A stretch of 50,729 nucleotides of DNA, taken from a bacterium (GTDB lineage Bacteria; Lernaellota; Lernaellaia; JACKCT01). The stretch is from contig JAIOHV010000087.1 of NCBI GenBank assembly GCA_019912885.1, positions 1 through 50,729 on the forward strand. Direction: 5' to 3'. Both the position numbers and the translations under genes were made by a program. This document shows positions 1-7,910 of the stretch, in pieces; position 1 is the first letter of the stretch; each line of letters opens with the position of its first letter. The notes beneath the pieces are model-generated. The model searched no databases. It saw nothing but the letters and a program-made list of their open reading frames with translations, and was not told where the DNA came from.

Positions 1-118
1 GTGCGGGCGCGTCGCCCACCGGCCAATACACGACAAAAAGTCCGATGCCGATGCCGACCGCGAGGCCGAGCACCAGCATGCGGATCGTCGCGCCCCGCGC
101 GCCCGTTTCGCCGGTCAT
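1..118 (-). CDS. Membrane protein, N-terminal fragment (continues beyond window)
   Basis: Only the first 39 codons are in the window; the gene runs off the left edge. The ATG at 118-116 is followed by a short polar N-terminus (MTGETGARGATIRM) and then one clear hydrophobic stretch (LVLGLAVGIGIGLFVVYWPV), which looks like a signal anchor or first membrane helix. It starts 4 nt after the aminotransferase stop, so it is probably the last visible member of the rsmD-coaD-aminotransferase run. No family can be named from this piece. Confidence 0.6.
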   Translation of the reverse strand, partial: MTGETGARGATIRMLVLGLAVGIGIGLFVVYWPVGDAPA

Positions 119-122
119 CGGA

Positions 123-1316
123 TCAGGTGAGCCTGGAAAGCGCCGCCGCGATGCGGGCGAGACCCTTTTCGATCTGCGCTTCGCTCGTCGCGTAGGACAG
201 GCGGATGTTGTCGTCCGATCCGAACGCGCCGCCGGGCACCACCGCGACCTCGGCCTCCTCGAGCAGGTATTCCGAGAGATGGAACGAGTTGGCGATCTCG
301 CGGTCGCCGGCGCGCTTGCCGAAATACGCGGAAATGTTCGGGAACACGTAAAACGCGCCCTGCGGGCGGAAGCAGGTCAGCCCCGGGATGTCGTCGATGA
401 GATTCAGGATCATCTCGCGACGCCGCGCGAACGCGTCGATCATCGGTTGGATCGTCTCGTCCGGCAGCGCCAGCGCGGTGACCGCCGCTTTCTGCGCGAA
501 GGTCGGCATGTTCGACGTGGACTGGCTCTGCAGATTGCCCATCGCGCCGATGACGTTTCGCGGGCCGAGCGCCCAGCCGAGGCGCCAGCCGGTCATGGCG
601 TAGGTTTTCGAGAAGCCGTTGACGAGGATCGTGCGTTCGCGGATGTCCGGATGCACGGTGGCGAAACAACGGAACGCAAAGCCGTCGTAGACGAGCTTGT
701 CGTAGATCTCGTCGGCGATCACGATGAGGTCGTGCTTGATCGCAAGCTCGGCGATCGCCGTCAGGCTCGCCGCGTCGTAGGCCGCGCCGGTTGGGTTTGA
801 CGGCGAGCACAACACGATCGCGCGCGTGTTCGGCGTCAGATGCGCCTCGATGGCCGAAGGCGTCGCAAGAAATCCCGTCGCCTCGGTCGTGGGGATGGTG
901 ACGGGCCGCCCGCCGGCAAGCTCGACCATCGGCGGATAGCTCACCCAATACGGCGCGGGGATGATGACCTCGTCGCCCGGATCCAGAAGCGTCAGAAAAA
1001 TCTCGTACAGCGCATGCTTGCCGCCGCACGTCACGATGACATCGGCCGCGTCGTAATCCAGGCCGTATTCGCGCTTGTATCGCGCGGCGATCGCGCGCCG
1101 CAGCTCCGGCAGGCCGGGCGTGGGGGAATATTTCGTCAGGCCGGCGTCGAGCGCGTCCTTCGCGGCCTGTTTGACGGGCGCGGGTGTGTCGAAATCCGGC
1201 TCGCCCGGGCCGAAGCTGACGATGTCGCGTCCCTCGGCGACAAGCGCCTTGGCGCGCGCGTCGATCGCCATCGTCTGGCTGGCGGGCAGGTTGGTGAGAA
1301 GTTTCGAGATCTTCAT
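123..1316 (-). CDS. Class I/II pyridoxal-phosphate aminotransferase (aspartate aminotransferase type)
   Basis: The 397-residue protein has the usual length and landmarks of fold-type I aminotransferases of the AspC/AspB (subgroup Ib) type. The N-terminus reads IVSFGPGEPDFDTP. The cofactor-phosphate region holds CSPSNPTGA, then DEIYDKLVYDG, then SKTYAMTGWR with the Schiff-base lysine near residue 237. It should transfer the amino group of aspartate or a related amino acid to 2-oxoglutarate in the cytoplasm; the exact substrate cannot be read from sequence. The ATG at 1316 lies 14 nt after the coaD stop, so rsmD, coaD and this gene probably share a transcript. An upstream in-frame extension exists but overlaps coaD in another frame and is rejected. 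Confidence 0.9.
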   Translation of the reverse strand: MKISKLLTNLPASQTMAIDARAKALVAEGRDIVSFGPGEPDFDTPAPVKQAAKDALDAGLTKYSPTPGLPELRRAIAARYKREYGLDYDAADVIVTCGGKHALYEIFLTLLDPGDEVIIPAPYWVSYPPMVELAGGRPVTIPTTEATGFLATPSAIEAHLTPNTRAIVLCSPSNPTGAAYDAASLTAIAELAIKHDLIVIADEIYDKLVYDGFAFRCFATVHPDIRERTILVNGFSKTYAMTGWRLGWALGPRNVIGAMGNLQSQSTSNMPTFAQKAAVTALALPDETIQPMIDAFARRREMILNLIDDIPGLTCFRPQGAFYVFPNISAYFGKRAGDREIANSFHLSEYLLEEAEVAVVPGGAFGSDDNIRLSYATSEAQIEKGLARIAAALSRLT

Positions 1317-1330
1317 GGTCGGGGTCTTTC

Positions 1331-1834
1331 TCAACCGGTGAGGTGGATTTTTCTTAGATGGCCGGCCTTTTTCTTGAGCGCCTTCAAGACCGGCGCGGGC
1401 ACCATCTCGCGCACGTTGCCGCCGAGCATCGCCACTTCCTTCACCATGCTCGAGGAGAGGAAGATGTATTTCTCGCTCGCCATGAGAAAGAACGTGTCGA
1501 CGCCCGCGAGCAACATGCGGTTGGTGAGCGCCATCTGGAATTCGTATTCGAAATCGCCCACCGCGCGCAGGCCGCGGATGACGACGGACGCTTTGCGCTC
1601 GCGCAGGAAATCGACGAGCAGGCCCTCGAACGCCTCCACGCGCACGGGCAGATCGGCGAGCGTTTCGCGGATCATCTCCACGCGCTCGTCGGGCGTGAAC
1701 AGCGTGCTTTTGCGCGGATTGACCGCGACGCCGACGATCAGGTTGTCGAAGCTCTCGGCCGCGCGGCGGATGAGGTCCTCGTGCCCCTTGGTGAACGGAT
1801 CGAAACTTCCCGGATAGACGGCGACCTTCGTCAC
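1331..1834 (-). CDS. coaD: Phosphopantetheine adenylyltransferase
   Basis: CoaD adenylates 4'-phosphopantetheine to dephospho-CoA, the penultimate step of coenzyme A synthesis. The 167-residue protein opens with the nucleotidyltransferase motif VAVYPGSFDPFTKGHEDLI, which contains the catalytic TxGH-type histidine. It also has the C-terminal SSSMVKEVAMLGG element that corresponds to the ISSTxVR signature. The GTG at 1834-1832 overlaps the rsmD stop as GTGA, which indicates translational coupling and decides the start; a TTG at 1846 would extend into rsmD. The rsmD-coaD order is conserved in many bacteria, which supports both calls. Confidence 0.95.
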   Translation of the reverse strand: MTKVAVYPGSFDPFTKGHEDLIRRAAESFDNLIVGVAVNPRKSTLFTPDERVEMIRETLADLPVRVEAFEGLLVDFLRERKASVVIRGLRAVGDFEYEFQMALTNRMLLAGVDTFFLMASEKYIFLSSSMVKEVAMLGGNVREMVPAPVLKALKKKAGHLRKIHLTG

Positions 1835-2385
1835 GCGGACTCCCAACCGTAGAAGGAAAAACGGGTGTCGCCGTAACGGCGCGAATCGCGACGCACAAGC
1901 GGCCCGGCGGCGACCGGCGCATCGAAGCGCCGATCGTGCTCAAATACAAGGAGTCCGTCCGGCGACAGGCGCCCCTCGGCCGCGGATCGCGTCACGAGAA
2001 CGAACGCGAGCGCCGCGTCTTTCCAGGGCGGGTCGGCGAAGATGATGCGGAACACGGCTTTCTCGTCGTCCAGAATTTCGAGGGCGCGCGCGGCCTCCAT
2101 CGGCATGACGCGCGCCGCGGCCCCTGTGATATCGAGGTTTTTTCGAAGTGTGGCAAGGGCCGCGCGGCTGCTTTCGATCAAGGTCAGCGCCCCGGCGCCG
2201 CGGCTGGCCGCCTCGATGCCCACGGCGCCGCTGCCCGCGTACACGTCCAGAAAACTTGCGCCCCCGATCTCGCCCGCGAGAATCGAAAACAGGGCCTCGC
2301 GCGCGCGATCCGCCGTCGGCCGTGTGGTCTCGCCGCGCGGCGAGAAAAGCCGCCGCCCGCGCCATTTTCCACCGATCACACGCAT
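1831..2385 (-). CDS. rsmD: 16S rRNA (guanine966-N2)-methyltransferase
   Basis: RsmD methylates G966 of 16S rRNA. The 184-residue protein begins MRVIGGKWRGRRL. It has RPTADRAREALFSIL, the SAM-binding loop FLDVYAGSGAVGIEAASRGA, and the catalytic FADPPWKD (the family's DPPY-type motif). The ATG at 2385 gives the canonical RVIGGxxRG start; an upstream in-frame start would add about 20 residues not seen in the family. It overlaps coaD by 4 nt and heads the minus-strand group. The DNA just upstream holds repeats rather than an obvious promoter. Confidence 0.93.
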   Translation of the reverse strand: MRVIGGKWRGRRLFSPRGETTRPTADRAREALFSILAGEIGGASFLDVYAGSGAVGIEAASRGAGALTLIESSRAALATLRKNLDITGAAARVMPMEAARALEILDDEKAVFRIIFADPPWKDAALAFVLVTRSAAEGRLSPDGLLVFEHDRRFDAPVAAGPLVRRDSRRYGDTRFSFYGWESA

Positions 2386-2492
2386 AGCCGTAAGACCCCG
2401 GGACCGGCAAGGCATTCGCGGCACGCCGGGATGTCGATTTAGCACGCGGCTTCGCGCGGTTACAAGGGAGGCTTTTTTATGCGGTACACGAT

Positions 2493-2522
2493 GAACACGG
2501 AGAAGACACGGAGGACACGGGG
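2493..2522. repeat. Intergenic ACACGGAG-type purine-rich repeat, copy 1
   Basis: A run of imperfect CACGGAG/ACACAGAG units. Related runs occur at 9224-9263, 14193-14231 and, in reverse orientation, 29447-29493. All four lie between genes. It has no coding character. Confidence 0.6.
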
Positions 2523-2611
2523 GAATTGTGAACGGGGATCGTGGAGGGCAATTTCAAAAATGCTCTTGCGTCTTGTCATCCGGCTTTTGTGTCTTGTGGC
2601 TTTTGTGTCTT

Positions 2612-2685
2612 GTCATCCTGAGCAAAGCGAAGGATCTACGTTCGTCCTGGTGCGGGGCGAGACCCTTCGCTTCGCTCAGGGTGAC
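2612..2685. repeat. Long imperfect inverted repeat (CCTGAGC...GCTCAGG hairpin)
   Basis: The arms 2612-2636 and 2661-2685 are 25 nt each and match as an inverted repeat at 22 positions, with a 24-nt loop. Both arms contain the core GCGAAGGAT/GCGAAGGGT. A related single arm is seen near 34741-34768. It may be a mobile-repeat relic or form an RNA hairpin. A short open frame across it has no coding character. Confidence 0.6.
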
Positions 2686-2750
2686 AGTTGCGCGAACATG
2701 TTTTGAGATCGGCTCCGCGGCGGTCATTTCGCGAGTCGCGATTGCGGTGA

Positions 2751-2803
2751 CCTTCCAGCCTTCCAGCCTTCCAGCCTTCCAGCCTTTCAGCCTTTCAGCC
2801 TTC
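2751..2803. repeat. Tandem 8-bp array (CTTCCAGC)n
   Basis: About six tandem copies of CTTCCAGC/CTTTCAGC end immediately 3' of the lipoprotein gene stop at 2804. Degenerate copies on the opposite strand occur near 29342-29369, again just after a gene. Apart from this array, the other repeats and the hairpin, nothing else is seen between 2446 and 2803. Confidence 0.65.
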
Positions 2804-3463
2804 TCAGGGAACCGCCCATTCCATCTTCGCCTCGCCCTGCATCCCCGCGGCGAAAAGCGTGAACGTGCCGCCTTTCAGGTCGAGCGTCTCGCCTGAGATC
2901 GCGTCCTCGCGCGGGAAGACGACCTCGTAAGCCTTCGACCAGGTCGAGACGTAGGGATACTGCATCAGTTCGGCGCGAAGCCGGATCTTGCGTTCGCGGA
3001 TGCTCGTCGGCGCAATTTTGCGGCCGTTGACGTCGACGAGCCAGAGGCGAAACGACGGGTTCGCCTTGTCCAGGTTGTTCCACTTCGCCACCGGCGTGTA
3101 GGTGGAAACGAGAAAGCGCGCGGATCGTTCGAGTTCTTCCCTGTCGCTGCCCGCCAGGCGCGCCAATTCGTCGGGGATGATCTTTTCCGCGCGCGCGCGC
3201 TCCAGGCGCAACGCCTCTCGGAATTCCGCCGAATAATACGTGGCATGCACGATCAGTTCGGTCTCGAAGTTCCGGTAGATCGTGTCCATGCGCGTCCAGT
3301 TTTCGAGCACGTCGAGATAGCTCTTGTACGAGCCCTCGTAGTCGATCTCGGGACGCACGTCCTTGCCCGCGCAGGCGGCCGCAAAAAGCGCGAGCGCGCA
3401 CGCGACCGCCACGCCGCGAATGACGCGGGCGAATGTTCGGTTCGAAAAACGGGAATTCAACAT
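2804..3463 (-). CDS. Putative lipoprotein of unknown function
   Basis: The 219-residue protein has a basic N-terminus, a hydrophobic core (VAVACALALFAAAC) and a lipobox whose cysteine is near residue 31, so it should be lipidated and exported. The mature part is mixed alpha/beta with many charged residues. It has segments such as YVSTWSKAYEVVFPRE and ends in a short hydrophobic-beta region. No known domain was recognised. The ATG at 3463 has AGGA about 8 nt upstream. It lies downstream of the glycoside-hydrolase-like gene on the same strand, 45 nt away, and may be co-transcribed with it. Confidence 0.75.
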   Translation of the reverse strand: MLNSRFSNRTFARVIRGVAVACALALFAAACAGKDVRPEIDYEGSYKSYLDVLENWTRMDTIYRNFETELIVHATYYSAEFREALRLERARAEKIIPDELARLAGSDREELERSARFLVSTYTPVAKWNNLDKANPSFRLWLVDVNGRKIAPTSIRERKIRLRAELMQYPYVSTWSKAYEVVFPREDAISGETLDLKGGTFTLFAAGMQGEAKMEWAVP

Positions 3464-3508
3464 GCGCGCGATCCTAGCGAAAAAACGCGCGGCGGAAAAT
3501 CGGCCCGC

Positions 3509-5485
3509 TCAGCACCCACACCCGTCGCAGCTGCCGCCGTCATCGTCGTCATCGCCGCGGTCGGTTTCAGCGTCCGATTGAGCGTCGTCGTCGCTGGGGG
3601 CGGTGTCGTCGTCCGCCGCGTCATCGTCGGAAACATCGTCATCCGCCGCATCGTCATCCGACACGTCGTCGTCCGCTGTGTCGTCATCCGCGTCGTCGTC
3701 GCCCGCCGCCTTCGCGATCGTCACCCAAAGGGCGATGTCGCGCTCAAAATCCGGCAGCGCGATCGCGGCGCCGCCGTCGCCGGGCGTCAGGGCGATCTCG
3801 CCGAGCCATGCGCCCGCCCAGGTGTCGAACAGCTCCGCGCTTGCCGTGTCGCCGGGCTCGATCGCGACGCCGGGAAGCTCGGCGACGCCGCCTTTCACGG
3901 GCGCGATTTCCTCCATCGGGCCAAGCCAGCCGCTTGCGCGATCGTGAATCCATGCGATCCACTCCGTCGTTTCGCCATCGGGCGCGACAAGCGCCCAGGC
4001 CTCGAGCGCGCGCGAGCCCGCGACCGCGCGGATGTCGGCGGATTGCGTGAACGCGGCGATATCCACGCCGGACAGAAACGTCTTCATCGGCGCGTTGACC
4101 GCCCAAAGATCGTTCGGATCGACGTAGCTGTCCCACCACCAGTACATCCCGCCGCCCGCGTAGCCGTTCATCACCGCGGACCAGACGCCGTTGTGCATGT
4201 TCACGCCGAGCGTGTCGCGAAGGTGCGCGGTTCCCTGCCAATCCACGCCAAGCTCCGACAGAAGAAGCGGAGAGCCGGCGTCGAAATACGGCTCGGTGAA
4301 TAACGGAATCAGCCAGGAGCCGTATGCATACATGTGCCGGTTGTTGAAGTCCCAGGTATCGAGGTCGAAACCCGGAAACGCGATGGGTGAGCCGAAGCTC
4401 GTTGTCACCAGGTGCGCGGCGGGATCCATCGAGCGGATATCCGCCGCCGCATCCTGCGCCCACGGGGTCATGACGGACGGAGGAACGCCCACGATGAGAT
4501 CCGCCTCATTCCACAACTCCCACGCGAACAGCGAGGGATAAGCGTGCCAGCGCGCGACGGCGTAGCGGTGCAGGTTGGCCGCCAGACGCTGCGCCTCAGG
4601 ATCGGTAAAGTAATCGGCGCTCGTCGCGCACGGCCCGCCGTTCGCCGCGTTGTAGGGATTGTCGGCCCAGCTCGTCCACGCGAGCGTTTCGAACTGGCTG
4701 TGATGGTGCAGCACGAGCTGAACGAAGATTCCACGTTCGCGGGCGTAATCGAGCAGGTGATCCAGGCGCGCCGCGGCGGCCTGGTTGTATGACTCCAGCC
4801 CCGCGTATTCGCCGGACGGATGATTCCCGTTCCATTCGAGCGACCAGCCGACGCCGTAGTGCGTCATCCAGAGACGCGTCCAGTTGCCGCCGCCCGCCGC
4901 GAGATCGTCAAGGTAGGCGTCGTAGGCCCACGTGCCCGATGGTTCTGTCGCCCAGTCGATATTGACGCCAAGCGCAACGAGCGTCCCTTGCCCGTCGACG
5001 GCGATATAACGCGGATTGTCCGGATGGCGCCGCGCGAAACCGGCCCGCGCGGGGGGAAGCGCGTCGACGACGACATCGTTAAAAACGTCCTCGCCGTCGA
5101 TATCCCGCGCCGTTACGCGGAAAATATGCTCGCCCGGCTCCATCGGTGCGTAGCGCGCTCGCCAGCCGGGATCGCCGGCAGGAGTCCAGACTTCCGAGCC
5201 TTCGTCGAGCGAACGAACAAGCGGGGCGTGCCAGAACGCCGGAAAATCGGCGGCGTCGCCGGACGGCGTTTCCACACGCACCGTTACATCGATTTCGTCG
5301 GGGTCGTAGGGATTATTGAAATCGGCCTCGATGTCGATGCCGAAGTCAACGATCTCGTATGCCGGGATCTCGGCGGCGCTCGAATCGACGGAGAGCACTT
5401 CCGCGCCCCAGGCGGTCGACGCCGCGCCGGACGCCAAAAGGATCAGCGCGGCAAACGATTGTCGGTGGCGCCGGTCAGCACCCAC
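3509..5485 (-). CDS. Secreted glycoside-hydrolase-like protein with poly-Asp linker and C-terminal CGC tail
   Basis: The 658-residue protein is probably exported: it has a basic start, a hydrophobic core (FAALILLASGAAS) and a likely cleavage site before AEVLS. An N-terminal beta-sandwich region (about 30-165) resembles DUF5060. It precedes a TIM-barrel region with LVALGVNIDW, TRLWMTHYG, LVLHHHSQF, FAWELWNEAD (candidate acid/base Glu near 325) and LLLSELGVDW (candidate nucleophile near 410). This is the layout of GH-A clan glycosidases; the substrate is unknown. The last 65 residues are repeats of DDDA/DDDV/DDDT ending in DDDDDGGSCDGCGC. GTG 5485 overlaps the upstream peptidase stop by 11 nt, suggesting coupling; GTG 5491 is an alternative start. 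Confidence 0.75.
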   Translation of the reverse strand: MGADRRHRQSFAALILLASGAASTAWGAEVLSVDSSAAEIPAYEIVDFGIDIEADFNNPYDPDEIDVTVRVETPSGDAADFPAFWHAPLVRSLDEGSEVWTPAGDPGWRARYAPMEPGEHIFRVTARDIDGEDVFNDVVVDALPPARAGFARRHPDNPRYIAVDGQGTLVALGVNIDWATEPSGTWAYDAYLDDLAAGGGNWTRLWMTHYGVGWSLEWNGNHPSGEYAGLESYNQAAAARLDHLLDYARERGIFVQLVLHHHSQFETLAWTSWADNPYNAANGGPCATSADYFTDPEAQRLAANLHRYAVARWHAYPSLFAWELWNEADLIVGVPPSVMTPWAQDAAADIRSMDPAAHLVTTSFGSPIAFPGFDLDTWDFNNRHMYAYGSWLIPLFTEPYFDAGSPLLLSELGVDWQGTAHLRDTLGVNMHNGVWSAVMNGYAGGGMYWWWDSYVDPNDLWAVNAPMKTFLSGVDIAAFTQSADIRAVAGSRALEAWALVAPDGETTEWIAWIHDRASGWLGPMEEIAPVKGGVAELPGVAIEPGDTASAELFDTWAGAWLGEIALTPGDGGAAIALPDFERDIALWVTIAKAAGDDDADDDTADDDVSDDDAADDDVSDDDAADDDTAPSDDDAQSDAETDRGDDDDDGGSCDGCGC

Positions 5486-7004
5486 ACCCACCGCCGCAGC
5501 CGCCGCCGTCATCGTCATCGTCGCCGCGGTCGCTTTCAGCATCCGATTGCGCGTCGTCGTCGCCGCCGGGGGCGGGGGCGGTGTCGTCATCGGAGGCGTC
5601 GTCATTCGTCGCGTCGTCGTCGGATGCATCGTCATCCGCCGCGTCGTCATCGGTCGCGTCATCATCCGCCGCGTCATCGTCACCGGGGATCGTCGTGGTG
5701 GTCGTGGTCGGTGCGGTTGTTGTAGTGGTAGGGATCGTCACCGTCGTCGTGGTCGTGGTCGGGGGTGCGGTCGTGGTCGTTGTCGGCGTCGTGGTCGTCG
5801 TCGTCGAGAAGCCCCAGCCGATCTGTGCGCGGCTGTGCGGGCAGGTCGTGAGCGTCAGGTCGTCCATGAGGCACGGATCCGACGTGTCGCAGCCTTTTTC
5901 GCAGTTGCCGTTCGAGATGTGCCACGGATTCGACACGCACGTGCACCCGCAGGTGAAGTAGCCCGGTGCGTAGTACTCATCGCACGCCCAGAACGAATGC
6001 CCCATCTCATGGCTCGCGACGCCGCTGAAGTTGTCGATGCCCCAGCCGCCGTTGTCGTAGGTCATCACCCAATACGGGCCACCGTAATACGAATACGCCG
6101 AGTAGTCGTTCGAGAACGCGCCGTCATCGTCGTTGACGCTGTTCACGACGAAAACCGACAACGCGTTCGTCAGCCCGAACTGATTCGTGACGAACTCGTT
6201 GAACGCGTGCACCGTCGTCGCGCATGCGGGGTTTGAATAACCCAGATTGCGCATGACATCGTTGATCCACAGGCACTCGGAGAACGACGAGCGGCTGATG
6301 GGCTCGTACTTGGTCTCGTAATACGGGCTGCCGAGGCCGTAGTGGTACACGGTGAACGTGACGGACTGGCCGTGCGCGGCGGCGTGCGTCGCCCACCAGG
6401 CCATCCCCTCGACGAGCTCGTTGTACACGTTGTCGTAGGTCTGCTGCGTCCAGTCTTCCTTGTTCGGATCGAGCGTGCCGTCGCTTTCCACGGCGAGCAT
6501 CACGATGCCGATCGAACCGGTCATCGGCCCCATGTCCGCAAGCGCCGCGACGGGATTCGGAAAGGCGTCGCCGGCCAGCGGCGGGCCCTCGGTCGTCGGG
6601 TCGATGCTGCTGAAATCCAGATCGTCGAGGAGCTGCCAGGAAAGCTCGTTCCAGCGTTTGTACGCCGCGGTGCGTCTTTCGCGGCACGCGTCGGGCGCGG
6701 ATGAAGCCGCATCGACGGCGTTCACCGGGCCGCGATACACGCCAAACCCGCGCGACGCGATCTCAACGAGCGCCTTTTCCCGCGCACGCACGACCATCGC
6801 GGGCGCATCCGGCAGGATCAAAAGCGGAAACTCGCCCGCGTCCGAAAGCTCGTCGCGAAGCGTGTGGATCGCGCCTTCGTCGCAGTCGCGCGCGACGACA
6901 AGAAAGTCGATCCACGCGTCGTCGGCGCGCAAAAGCGCGGGCGCAAGCGCCGTCAACAGAATCGCCGCAAAGGCGAGGGCGGCGGCGAATCGGGTCGGAA
7001 TCAT
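5475..7004 (-). CDS. Secreted M64-like zinc peptidase with Thr-rich and poly-Asp linkers and CGC tail
   Basis: The 509-residue protein has a signal peptide (ALAFAAILLTALAPALLRA). A catalytic region carries ASHEMGHSFWACDEY: His332, Glu333 and His336 form an HExxH zinc site, with the Asp/Glu of DEY a few residues on, as in IgA-peptidase M64 relatives. A Cys-rich stretch follows (FTCGCTC...NCEKGC...CLMD). After about residue 397 come runs of Thr with Pro, then DDDA/DDDAT repeats, then SDRGDDDDDGGGCGGGCGC at the very end. That tail is nearly the same as in the next gene. ATG 7004 has GGGAG upstream. It begins 30 nt after the greA stop. The assignment to M64 rests on the motif alone. Confidence 0.72.
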   Translation of the reverse strand: MIPTRFAAALAFAAILLTALAPALLRADDAWIDFLVVARDCDEGAIHTLRDELSDAGEFPLLILPDAPAMVVRAREKALVEIASRGFGVYRGPVNAVDAASSAPDACRERRTAAYKRWNELSWQLLDDLDFSSIDPTTEGPPLAGDAFPNPVAALADMGPMTGSIGIVMLAVESDGTLDPNKEDWTQQTYDNVYNELVEGMAWWATHAAAHGQSVTFTVYHYGLGSPYYETKYEPISRSSFSECLWINDVMRNLGYSNPACATTVHAFNEFVTNQFGLTNALSVFVVNSVNDDDGAFSNDYSAYSYYGGPYWVMTYDNGGWGIDNFSGVASHEMGHSFWACDEYYAPGYFTCGCTCVSNPWHISNGNCEKGCDTSDPCLMDDLTLTTCPHSRAQIGWGFSTTTTTTPTTTTTAPPTTTTTTVTIPTTTTTAPTTTTTTIPGDDDAADDDATDDDAADDDASDDDATNDDASDDDTAPAPGGDDDAQSDAESDRGDDDDDGGGCGGGCGC

Positions 7005-7034
7005 GGCTGGCTCCCGGCCGCGCGGGCGCGCGGT

Positions 7035-7511
7035 TTATCGGAACGTGACGTCGAGGATTTCGAAGCTGCGAACACGGCCGGGCGTTTCGATATCGACGAT
7101 CTCGCCGGCGGTTTTGCCGATGAGCCCCCGCGCGATGGGCGACTTGATCGAGATGCGGCCGTTATCGACCTCGGCCTCGACCTCGCCGACGATCTGATAT
7201 TCGAGTTCCTCGTCGGATTCCAGATCCTGCACACGCACCGTCGCGCCGAACAGCACGCGCTCGCTGCGGATCGAAGAAGGGTCAACGACGTGTGCGCTGG
7301 CGATCGCCGCTTGCAGGCGGCCGATGCGCGCCTCGATCATTCCCTGCTGTTCCTTGGCCGCGTGGTACTCGGCGTTTTCGGAGAGATCGCCTTCCTCGCG
7401 CGCGGTGCCGATGGCCTTGGAGATGCGCGGGCGCTCCACCTTCACGAGGTGATCGAGCGCGGCCTTGATCTTCCGCAAACCGCCGACCGTGATCGGTGTC
7501 GTTTCACTCAT
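7035..7511 (-). CDS. greA: Transcription elongation factor GreA/GreB family
   Basis: GreA-type factors enter the RNA polymerase secondary channel and stimulate cleavage of backtracked transcripts. The 158-residue protein has the N-terminal coiled coil (GGLRKIKAALDHLVKVERP), the tip motif NAEYHAAKEQQG with acidic residues, and the C-terminal FKBP-like domain with YQIVGEVEAE and SPIARGLIGKTAGE. The length is typical. The ATG at 7511 (MSETTPITVGG) is chosen; an upstream in-frame start adds residues not seen in GreA. The two secreted-protein genes downstream lie close enough to be read through. Confidence 0.93.
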   Translation of the reverse strand: MSETTPITVGGLRKIKAALDHLVKVERPRISKAIGTAREEGDLSENAEYHAAKEQQGMIEARIGRLQAAIASAHVVDPSSIRSERVLFGATVRVQDLESDEELEYQIVGEVEAEVDNGRISIKSPIARGLIGKTAGEIVDIETPGRVRSFEILDVTFR

Positions 7512-7625
7512 GCGTTTATCCGTCCCTAACGAAAATCGCGGCGCATGGGTGGCGCCGCAATGTTGCAATATACCTGAAAACGGGCCGGTAACGCTACATG
7601 CGCCTTGCCCGCGCCGGGTGCCTGA

Positions 7626-7856
7626 TGTCAGGGCCGCAAACGAAGTCGCCCCGATCCAATCGGGGCGGCTTCGTTTGCGGTCGATACCGCCCCGGCATCA
7701 ATGCCTTCGCCATCGATTGTGCTGGTGCGCGGCCGACCGCGCACTGTGTCGCTCCGCCATAGCGGAGCGACTTTGTTTGCGGCCCTGACACAGCCGGCGC
7801 CGAAGATGCGCGCGACGGCGCGCCATTGCGGAGCGACTTTGTTTGCGGCCCTGACA
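7626..7856. repeat. Cluster of three GTTTGCGGCCCTGACA repeats with hairpins
   Basis: Two direct 29-nt copies (7762-7790 and 7828-7856) are identical. A third copy in inverse orientation (7626-7650) is extended into a long hairpin: arms 7634-7653 and 7661-7680 pair over 20 bp with one mismatch and a 7-nt loop. The middle copy sits beside a 10-bp hairpin (7748-7757 and 7762-7771). Short open frames across this region merely translate the repeat and look non-coding. Confidence 0.75.
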
Positions 7857-7881
7857 TAGCGAAGCTCCGCGCGAAACAAAA

Positions 7882-7907
7882 CGGCCGGCCCCGCGAGGGA
7901 CCGGCCG
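7882..7907 (-). terminator. Probable intrinsic terminator of the 7944-9032 lipoprotein gene
   Basis: On the minus strand, arms 7907-7897 and 7892-7882 form an 11-bp GC-rich stem with one mismatch and a 4-nt loop. The stem is followed by TTTTGTTT. It lies 37 nt beyond the stop codon. Confidence 0.65.
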
Positions 7908-7910
7908 CCA

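Noticed and set aside
2479-2706. Short open frame between rsmD and the lipoprotein gene
   Set aside because: It translates the CCTGAGC hairpin and purine repeats and has no plausible protein character.
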